Of a DNA stretch of 12,233 nt, positions 6,752-12,233 are shown piece after piece (positions within the stretch are counted from its first letter, which is position 1; every line of letters starts with the position of its first letter). Made by a program: the position numbers and the translations under genes. The notes under the pieces are model-generated. The model was not told the DNA's origin. It saw nothing but the letters and a program-made list of their open reading frames with translations, and ran no database searches. The DNA is from JBAXLO01 sp037134755 (lineage in GTDB: Bacteria > Bacteroidota > Bacteroidia > Bacteroidales > JACABE01). The stretch is taken from NCBI GenBank assembly GCA_037134755.1, contig JBAXLO010000142.1, positions 1 to 12,233 of the forward strand. Direction: 5' to 3'.

Positions 6752-6783
6752 ATTATTTTCGCTCCTCTTTCAATTAATAATCT

Positions 6784-6791
6784 TACTTTTG
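6784..6791 (+). promoter_or_regulatory. Candidate promoter box for the parA series
   Basis: TACTTTTG matches the TAnnTTTG box and is identical to the box before the kinase operon. No TTG lies at the expected distance (about 6761-6766), so the upstream element is poor. The predicted leader to parA is about 60 nt. Confidence 0.4.
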
Positions 6792-6858
6792 TACTCAGAT
6801 TATTTATTAATTTGTTTACCAATACTAAATTAAAAATCAGTATATTCTATATAATATA

Positions 6859-7662
6859 ATGGGAAAAGTTATAGCAATTGCAAATCAAAAGGGCGGAGTA
6901 GGTAAAACTACTTCTGCAATAAATTTAGCTGCTTGTTTGGCTGTACTCGAAAAGAAAACATTGCTAATAGATGCAGATCCACAAGCTAATGCGACTTCGG
7001 GTGTAGGATTTAATCCTCAAAACATCAAGACTAGCATTTACGAATGTATAATTGACGATGTTGAACCTAAGGACATAATACTAAACACTACTACTCCTTT
7101 TCTGGATCTTATTCCGGCTCACATTGATCTGGTAGGGGCAGAAATAGAAATGATCAATTTGCCAAGCAGAGAGAAAATGATGCGCAAAGTGATTGCCAAG
7201 GTTAAAGATGACTATGATTTCATAATAATAGATTGTTCTCCATCTTTAGGTTTAATCACAGTCAACTCACTTACTGCTGCTGATTCGGTAATAATACCTG
7301 TTCAATGCGAATACTTTGCTTTAGAAGGTTTGGGTAAATTGCTAAACACTATAAGAATAGTTCAGTCACGACTTAATGAAAAACTAGAAATAGAAGGAAT
7401 ACTATTAACTATGTACGATTCAAGATTAAGGTTAGCAAAACAAGTAGTTGAAGATGTAAGACAACATTTCCAACAAATGGTTTTTGAAACATTAATTTAT
7501 AGAAATACAAAACTAGGAGAAGCTCCAAGCTTTGGTGAAACAATAATAATGCACGATGCAAATTGCACAGGTTCTTTGAATTATTTGAATCTGGCAAGAG
7601 AGATTTTACAAAAGAATAATTTGACAAAGATTGACACTTCGGACAAACTAATAGAAATTTAA
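6859..7662 (+). CDS. parA: ParA/Soj chromosome-partitioning ATPase
   Basis: This is the ATPase of chromosome segregation, which binds DNA non-specifically and is stimulated by ParB at the origin region. It begins with the deviant Walker A motif KGGVGKTT (11-18, with the signature K11 and K16). The Walker A' motif DADPQ is at 38-42 and Walker B FIIIDCSPSLG at 121-131 (D125). The length of 267 aa and the absence of an N-terminal helix-turn-helix fit the chromosomal Soj type rather than plasmid ParA with a DNA-binding extension. The ATG places the Walker motif at the usual distance. The next gene starts one base after its stop. No parS-like site was seen in the window. Confidence 0.97.
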   Translation: MGKVIAIANQKGGVGKTTSAINLAACLAVLEKKTLLIDADPQANATSGVGFNPQNIKTSIYECIIDDVEPKDIILNTTTPFLDLIPAHIDLVGAEIEMINLPSREKMMRKVIAKVKDDYDFIIIDCSPSLGLITVNSLTAADSVIIPVQCEYFALEGLGKLLNTIRIVQSRLNEKLEIEGILLTMYDSRLRLAKQVVEDVRQHFQQMVFETLIYRNTKLGEAPSFGETIIMHDANCTGSLNYLNLAREILQKNNLTKIDTSDKLIEI

Positions 7663-7663
7663 A

Positions 7664-8551
7664 ATGAACGTTAAAAAACAAGCATTAGGGAGAGGATTAA
7701 GCGCACTTTTAGCTTTGCCTGAAAATGAAGAAGTAAATAATAATTTAGAAAATTCAAGTAGTATTGTTGGTGCAATTGCCAGTTTACCAATACATCAAAT
7801 AGAAGCGAATCCTTTTCAACCAAGAACAGATTTTGAAAAAGATGCTTTAAACGAACTTGCTCAATCAATAAAACACCAAGGTATTATTCAACCAATAACG
7901 GTAAGAAAAATTGGGCATGATAAATATCAACTTATCTCGGGAGAAAGAAGATTAAGAGCAGTAAAGATTGCCGGTTTGGAAGAAATTCCTGCTTATATTA
8001 GAATAGCTACAGATGCTCAGATGTTGGAAATGGCACTTGTTGAAAACATTCAACGAGAAAACTTAAATGCAATTGAAGTAGCATTGTCATATCAAGCTTT
8101 AATTGAAGAATGTAAACTAACTCAAGAGCAATTAAGTGAAAAGGTTGGTAAGAACAGATCTACAATTACAAATTATCTTAGATTGCTAAAACTTCCGGCT
8201 GAAGTTCAACTTGATATTAGAGATGATAAAATATCAATGGGACATGCCCGTGCATTAATTAGTGTTGAAGATATTGATAAGCAACTATATTTATTAAGAT
8301 TAATCGTTGAGAAAGATCTTTCGGTAAGAGAAGTTGAAAAGATGGTTCGTTTTATTAATAATCCTGAAGAAAAAAGCAAGAAACAAGTAAAATCTTTACC
8401 ACAAACTTACGAAACTTCTAAAAAAAACCTGTCGCATTTTTTCAATACAGATGTTGATATAAAAAGAAGTAAGGGTGGCAAAGGAAGTATCGTTATTACT
8501 TTTACTTCTGATAAAGAATTTGAAAGAATAACTTCAGTATTTAAAAAATAA
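7664..8551 (+). CDS. parB: ParB/Spo0J chromosome-partitioning protein
   Basis: This is the parS-binding CTPase clamp that partners ParA. The N-terminal GRGLSALL (9-16) is the ParA-interacting segment. The ParB N domain has NPFQPR (49-54) and the CTP-binding GERRLRA (93-99), followed by ENIQRENLNAIE (127-138). The helix-turn-helix lies about 151-178 (LTQEQLSEKVGKNRSTITNY region). A dimerisation region follows at about 245-295. The length of 295 aa is normal. It is separated from parA by one base, so the two are surely co-translated. Its stop is followed, in the same frame and after two codons, by the GTG start of the next gene. Confidence 0.97.
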   Translation: MNVKKQALGRGLSALLALPENEEVNNNLENSSSIVGAIASLPIHQIEANPFQPRTDFEKDALNELAQSIKHQGIIQPITVRKIGHDKYQLISGERRLRAVKIAGLEEIPAYIRIATDAQMLEMALVENIQRENLNAIEVALSYQALIEECKLTQEQLSEKVGKNRSTITNYLRLLKLPAEVQLDIRDDKISMGHARALISVEDIDKQLYLLRLIVEKDLSVREVEKMVRFINNPEEKSKKQVKSLPQTYETSKKNLSHFFNTDVDIKRSKGGKGSIVITFTSDKEFERITSVFKK

Positions 8552-8557
8552 GCAATA

Positions 8558-9166
8558 GTGCATTCTAACAATTCAAATATAAATAAAAATATCTTAAAGG
8601 GAAAAGTATATTTATTTTTTTCTTTTTTATTAATTATTTTGATTAATTGTACTCTTATTAATATCACTAAAGCACAAGCACATTCTGATTCGGTTATAAC
8701 AAAAAACATTCATTCTCCCCGCAAAGCAGCATTGATGTCTGCAATACTTCCCGGTCTTGGGCAGGTTTATAACAAACAATACTGGAAAGTGCCAATATTA
8801 TATGCAGGAGTTGCTACATTAACCTACTTTTACATCAATAATAATAAATCATATCAATCTTATAAAACAGAATATACTCATAGAATGAATAATGATTCAA
8901 TAGGATTAAATCCTACTTATACAAATTATTCTACTGAAGGAGTTCTGCAATTAAGGGATTATTATGAACATAATTATGAATTAACCATAATTATTTCGGC
9001 TGCTGTATATATGTTAAACATCATTGATGCCAGTGTTTATGGTCATTTATTTTCGTTTGATGTAGGCTCTGATTTATCATTAAAACTTGAACCTGTTATT
9101 TATAATAGTTTTAACTCTTCAAATAATGCCCCTTCCGGGGGATTTAAGTTAAGTTTACGATTTTAA
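8558..9166 (+). CDS. DUF5683 envelope protein of unknown function
   Basis: The DUF5683 domain is recognisable from SPRKAALMSAILPGLGQVYN (53-72), a hydrophobic segment (about 79-94) and a second one (142-158) before DASVYGHLF. The N-terminus is a signal peptide or anchor, hydrophobic from about 17 to 38 with a possible cleavage after TKAQA (41). The protein ends in KLSLRF; a terminal Phe after alternating residues resembles an outer-membrane beta-signal, but the chain is too short to be called a barrel. The start is GTG: the frame is closed upstream by the parB stop, and there is no ATG, GTG or TTG codon between it and the signal sequence. DUF5683 is often found behind parB in Bacteroidota; its role is not established. 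Confidence 0.8.
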   Translation: MHSNNSNINKNILKGKVYLFFSFLLIILINCTLINITKAQAHSDSVITKNIHSPRKAALMSAILPGLGQVYNKQYWKVPILYAGVATLTYFYINNNKSYQSYKTEYTHRMNNDSIGLNPTYTNYSTEGVLQLRDYYEHNYELTIIISAAVYMLNIIDASVYGHLFSFDVGSDLSLKLEPVIYNSFNSSNNAPSGGFKLSLRF

Positions 9167-9190
9167 TAATTCATCTAAATAGTTTAAGTC

Positions 9191-9904
9191 TTGAAAATTG
9201 CATTACTTGGTTATGGAAAAATGGGCAAAGAAATTGAAAGAATTGCCTTAGAAAGAAATCATGACATCGTTTTAAAAATTGATTCTCCTGAAGATTGGGA
9301 GAAACATTTATTTGATTTCACTAAAGTGGATGTTGCTATCGAATTTAGCACTCCCGAAACGGTGCTTGATAATATTGTGAAATCTTTTTCGGCTGGTGTA
9401 CCTATTGTTGTTGGAACAACAGGATGGAATAATGAATTAAATACAATTATAAATCTCTGTAAAGAAAAGGATCAGACAATCTTTTATTCATCTAACTTTA
9501 GTATAGGTGTTAATATCTTTTTTGAGATTAATAAAAAGCTTGCAAAGTTGATGAATAAGCATCCCGAATACGAAGTGTTTATTGAAGAAGTACATCACAC
9601 TCAGAAATTAGATGCACCAAGTGGAACTGCAATAACATTAGCAAATGATATTATAAAAAACCTTCATAGAAAAGAGAAGTGGAATAATGAAATGACAGAA
9701 GATGAAGAGGCTATTGGAATTAAATCTATAAGAGAGAATAATATTCCAGGGACACATATAATTACCTATGAATCTAATATTGATAGTATCGAAATAACAC
9801 ATTCAGCTAAGAGCAGAAGAGGTTTTGCTTTCGGAGCAGTATTAGCAGCTGAATTTATTTATAATAAGAAAGGTGTCTTCGAAATGAAAGACATCTTATT
9901 TTAG
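9191..9904 (+). CDS. dapB: 4-hydroxy-tetrahydrodipicolinate reductase
   Basis: The cytoplasmic enzyme uses NAD(P)H to reduce the DapA product (HTPA) to tetrahydrodipicolinate, leading to diaminopimelate for peptidoglycan and lysine. The Rossmann loop GYGKMG is at 7-12, VVGTTGW at 73-79, and the catalytic signature EVHHTQKLDAPSGTA at 133-147, with H135/H136 and K139. SRRGFAFGA (208-216) closes the fold. At 237 aa it is shorter than the E. coli enzyme (about 270 aa), as expected for the compact Bacteroidota form. The start is TTG: an in-frame TAA at 9185-9187 rules out anything longer, and the first internal ATG (M11) would remove the nucleotide loop. It sits 24 bp after the DUF5683 gene, probably in the same transcript. 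Confidence 0.96.
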   Translation: MKIALLGYGKMGKEIERIALERNHDIVLKIDSPEDWEKHLFDFTKVDVAIEFSTPETVLDNIVKSFSAGVPIVVGTTGWNNELNTIINLCKEKDQTIFYSSNFSIGVNIFFEINKKLAKLMNKHPEYEVFIEEVHHTQKLDAPSGTAITLANDIIKNLHRKEKWNNEMTEDEEAIGIKSIRENNIPGTHIITYESNIDSIEITHSAKSRRGFAFGAVLAAEFIYNKKGVFEMKDILF

Positions 9905-9971
9905 TGTCACTTACAATATAATTAATTAATAATCGTTTTACAACAGTTATATATACATTAAAAAATAAATT

Positions 9972-11543
9972 ATGAGCATTTTCGCATTATTATCACTGCT
10001 ATTTTTCATCCTAACTATTATAGGTTTATGGAAGATGTTTGAGAAAGCAGCATATCCCGGGTGGGTCATCCTTATCCCTTTTTATAATTTTTATATTTGG
10101 TTGAAGATTATTAAAAAACCTTTATGGTGGTATATCTTTATTATAATTCCTTTCATTAATGTATTTACAGTAATGCTAATGGTAGTTGAATTAGTTAAAT
10201 GTTTTAAAAAATATGGTCTTGGCGAACAAGCTATAAGTGTTCTTTTCCCTTTCTTTTATCTACCTTATATTGGCTTTAATAAAAAGGAAGAATACCTTGA
10301 TCCCGATAAACGACCATTAATAAAGAAATCCGTAACACGCGAATGGGCTGATGCAATTATATTTGCTGTTATTGCTGCCACTATTATACGCACTTTCTTA
10401 ATCGAAGCTTATACTATCCCTACTTCATCAATGGAGAAATCGCTTTTGGTAGGAGATTTTTTATTTGTTAGTAAGATAAGCTACGGTCCTAAAGTGCCGA
10501 ATACTCCTTTGTCTTTTCCTTTTGCACATCATACTTTACCTTTAACAAGTACAGCTAAATCATATTTGGAGTGGATAAATTTACCATATTATCGTTTCCC
10601 TGGTTTAGCTAAAATAAAAAATAACGATGTAGTTGTTTTTAATTATCCTGATGGGGATACTGTTTCATTAAAATTTCAGAGCAATATAAGTTATTACCAA
10701 CTTATACGTAGGTATAGTCGTGATGTAGTGTTAAATGACAGAGCTAATTTTGGAGAAATAGTTGCTCGTCCTGTAGATAAACGCGAAAACTTTATTAAGC
10801 GTTGCATAGGTATTCCCGGCGATATTATACAGATTATTGACAGACAAGTTTATGTTAATCATAAGAAAGCTGAGAATCCTGAAAATTATCAATTTAATTA
10901 TGATATAATAACTCAGGATGGGCTTTTAACTGATAGAACTTTAAGGAAACTAGATGTTTCGCAAGAAGATATTGACAATTACAATAAAGCTCGAAGAGAA
11001 GGACCGGATAATGATTTAGCAGGACTATCAATGCGAATGGATACTATAGGACAATTACCTCTTACTACCGAAAAGTATGAAATGATAAAGAAATTACCTT
11101 CGGTTAAGAGCGTTACACATATTTATAATCCAGCAGGTGTGCCTAATCCTGATCTTTTTCCATTTGACACAATACATTACAAATGGAATATTGATAATTA
11201 CGGTCCTATTTATATCCCTGAAAAAGGAAAAACTATTCCTATTAATATTAACAACTTATGTTTTTATCGTAGAGTAATTGAAACATTCGAAGAAAACAAA
11301 CTTGAAGTTATTGGTGATAAAATTATTATAAATGGTAAAGAAAGTAATACTTATACTTTTAAAATGAATTATTACTGGATGCAAGGAGATAACCGACATA
11401 ATTCGGCAGATTCACGTTATTGGGGATTTGTGCCTGAAGATCATATTGTAGGTAAGGCTTCTTTTGTATGGTTATCATTAGATAAAGATAAGAATTTTTT
11501 CCAGAAGATTCGTTGGAGCAAATTATTTAGATTTATAAATTAG
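9972..11543 (+). CDS. lepB: Signal peptidase I with N-terminal membrane extension
   Basis: This is the inner-membrane serine protease (family S26) that removes signal peptides from exported proteins, including the two T9SS cargo proteins here. An N-terminal block of several hydrophobic helices (1-105, with PGWVILIPFYN at 29-39) resembles the DUF5684 membrane module. A further helix lies at about 126-143, then the catalytic motif PTSSMEKSL (150-158; S153 before M). The lysine box is FIKRCIGIPGD (274-284; K276), and the conserved GDNRHNSADSRYWGFVP is at 472-488. Boxes D and E are separated by nearly 190 residues, giving 523 aa against about 320 in E. coli; large forms like this are usual in Bacteroidota. 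The 67-bp gap after dapB shows no promoter or terminator. Confidence 0.95.
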   Translation: MSIFALLSLLFFILTIIGLWKMFEKAAYPGWVILIPFYNFYIWLKIIKKPLWWYIFIIIPFINVFTVMLMVVELVKCFKKYGLGEQAISVLFPFFYLPYIGFNKKEEYLDPDKRPLIKKSVTREWADAIIFAVIAATIIRTFLIEAYTIPTSSMEKSLLVGDFLFVSKISYGPKVPNTPLSFPFAHHTLPLTSTAKSYLEWINLPYYRFPGLAKIKNNDVVVFNYPDGDTVSLKFQSNISYYQLIRRYSRDVVLNDRANFGEIVARPVDKRENFIKRCIGIPGDIIQIIDRQVYVNHKKAENPENYQFNYDIITQDGLLTDRTLRKLDVSQEDIDNYNKARREGPDNDLAGLSMRMDTIGQLPLTTEKYEMIKKLPSVKSVTHIYNPAGVPNPDLFPFDTIHYKWNIDNYGPIYIPEKGKTIPININNLCFYRRVIETFEENKLEVIGDKIIINGKESNTYTFKMNYYWMQGDNRHNSADSRYWGFVPEDHIVGKASFVWLSLDKDKNFFQKIRWSKLFRFIN

Positions 11544-11571
11544 TATTAAATAAATTCAATCAATATACAAA

Positions 11572-12012
11572 ATGAAACAAGCAGAAATACATACAGAAAA
11601 AGGTGTAATGAAAGTTAACTTCTTTGAAGAAGATGCTCCTAACACTGTTGCTAACTTTATTAAGTTATCTAAAGAAGGGTTTTATGATGGTTTAACTTTT
11701 CATAGGGTTATTCCTGATTTCGTTATTCAGGGTGGATGTCCTAAAGGTAATGGCATGGGTGGCCCAGGTTATTCTATTAATTGTGAGCTTACAGGCAACA
11801 ATCAATACCATGATAAAGGTGTACTTTCAATGGCACACGCAGGTAGAAATACAGGCGGTTCTCAGTTTTTTATCTGCCATAGTCGTCAAAATACGCAGCA
11901 TTTAGATCGTCAGCATACTTGTTTTGGTAAGGTTTACGAAGGTTTAGATGTTATAGATCAGATTCGTCAAGGGGATATAATTACTAAGATAGTAGTTATA
12001 GAAGAAGAATAA
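11572..12012 (+). CDS. Cyclophilin-type peptidyl-prolyl cis-trans isomerase
   Basis: The protein catalyses cis-trans isomerisation of X-Pro bonds during folding. Classic cyclophilin residues are present: FHRVIPDFVIQGG (43-55, active-site R45 and Q53), LSMAHAGRNTGGSQFFI (85-101, with M87 and Q98/F99), and HLDRQHTCFGKV (110-121). The 146-aa length is that of a minimal single-domain bacterial form. There is no signal peptide, so it is probably cytoplasmic. Position 103-110 (HSRQNTQH) and the Cys at 117, where many homologues have V or A, are mild departures. It starts 28 bp after lepB and is the last gene before a strong terminator, so it probably closes the parA-lepB transcript. Confidence 0.95.
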   Translation: MKQAEIHTEKGVMKVNFFEEDAPNTVANFIKLSKEGFYDGLTFHRVIPDFVIQGGCPKGNGMGGPGYSINCELTGNNQYHDKGVLSMAHAGRNTGGSQFFICHSRQNTQHLDRQHTCFGKVYEGLDVIDQIRQGDIITKIVVIEEE

Positions 12013-12033
12013 TTTTCATTTAATTTTAATTTT

Positions 12034-12070
12034 AGAGGTATAAACTTTATTGTTTATGCCTCTTTTTTTT
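12034..12070 (+). terminator. Rho-independent terminator after the isomerase gene
   Basis: AGAGGTATAAAC (12034-12045) pairs with GTTTATGCCTCT (12052-12063), 12 bp with one G-T pair, around a 6-base loop. A T run follows through 12070. It is the strongest terminator in the window and closes the co-directional series. Confidence 0.87.
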
Positions 12071-12163
12071 AACAAAATTAAAATATTTTTCATATCTATA
12101 TAGAATATTTTCAGATTTTTACAATATTTTAATAAACATTAATATAATTATTATTAAAATATT

Positions 12164-12195
12164 TTGTTTTATTTAATAAAATTATATTACTTTTG
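12164..12195 (+). promoter_or_regulatory. Promoter for a gene beyond the right edge
   Basis: TTG at 12164-12166 and TACTTTTG at 12188-12195 are 21 bases apart, fitting the TTG / TAnnTTTG consensus. The surrounding 12071-12233 is very AT-rich with no ORF; transcription should start about 12202 and head out of the window. Confidence 0.5.
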
Positions 12196-12233
12196 TAAAA
12201 TAATAAATTAAAAATCTAATTAATAATTAAAAA

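Noticed and set aside
6859..8551. A parS centromere site near parA/parB
   Set aside because: I looked for a TGTTTCACGTGAAACA-like palindrome and found no CACGTG core in or around these genes. The site may lie elsewhere.
8407..8709. Minus-strand open frame across the parB / DUF5683 junction
   Set aside because: It overlaps two well-supported genes and shows no motif, promoter or signal of its own.

Overview
The window is an AT-rich stretch of a Bacteroidota genome. Three things support this: two secreted proteins with type IX secretion (T9SS) C-terminal sorting tails, several promoter-like sites of the Bacteroidota form TTG-N(19-21)-TAnnTTTG, and families largely typical of the phylum (DUF3276, DUF5683). 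I cannot name a genus. All real genes lie on the + strand.

Left part (1-5381). A three-copy 41-bp palindromic tandem repeat enters from the left edge and ends in a terminator-like hairpin. A clear promoter follows, then a LytS-type membrane histidine kinase overlapping by one base a LytTR response regulator. Next come two closely spaced T9SS cargo genes. The first carries two copies of a glycan-binding-like beta-sandwich module. The second is a CotH-kinase-like protein with a lamin-tail domain. The two-component pair may control these exported proteins, but nothing in the sequence proves it.

Middle (5382-6150). About 460 bp without a gene holds a 7-bp and an 8-bp tandem repeat, two related hairpins with a compensatory base change, two more strong hairpins and one promoter-like site. 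It runs into the decayed 3' end of an IS110-family transposase. This is the only mobile-element trace.

Right part (6358-12012). This is housekeeping DNA: a PUR-like DUF3276 protein with its own terminator, then a long co-directional series of parA, parB, a DUF5683 envelope protein, dapB, lepB and a cyclophilin-type prolyl isomerase, closed by a strong terminator at 12034-12070. The DUF5683 gene and dapB use GTG and TTG starts. The parA, parB, DUF5683, dapB, lepB order is familiar in Bacteroidota and links chromosome segregation, lysine/peptidoglycan precursor synthesis and protein export. A promoter for a gene beyond the right edge lies at 12164-12195.

I see no complete novel system. The most interesting leads are the histidine-rich extracytoplasmic loop of the sensor kinase, the structured repeats at 1-123 and 5407-5622, the promoter plus hairpin at 5694-5794 with no ORF, and the T9SS gene pair.
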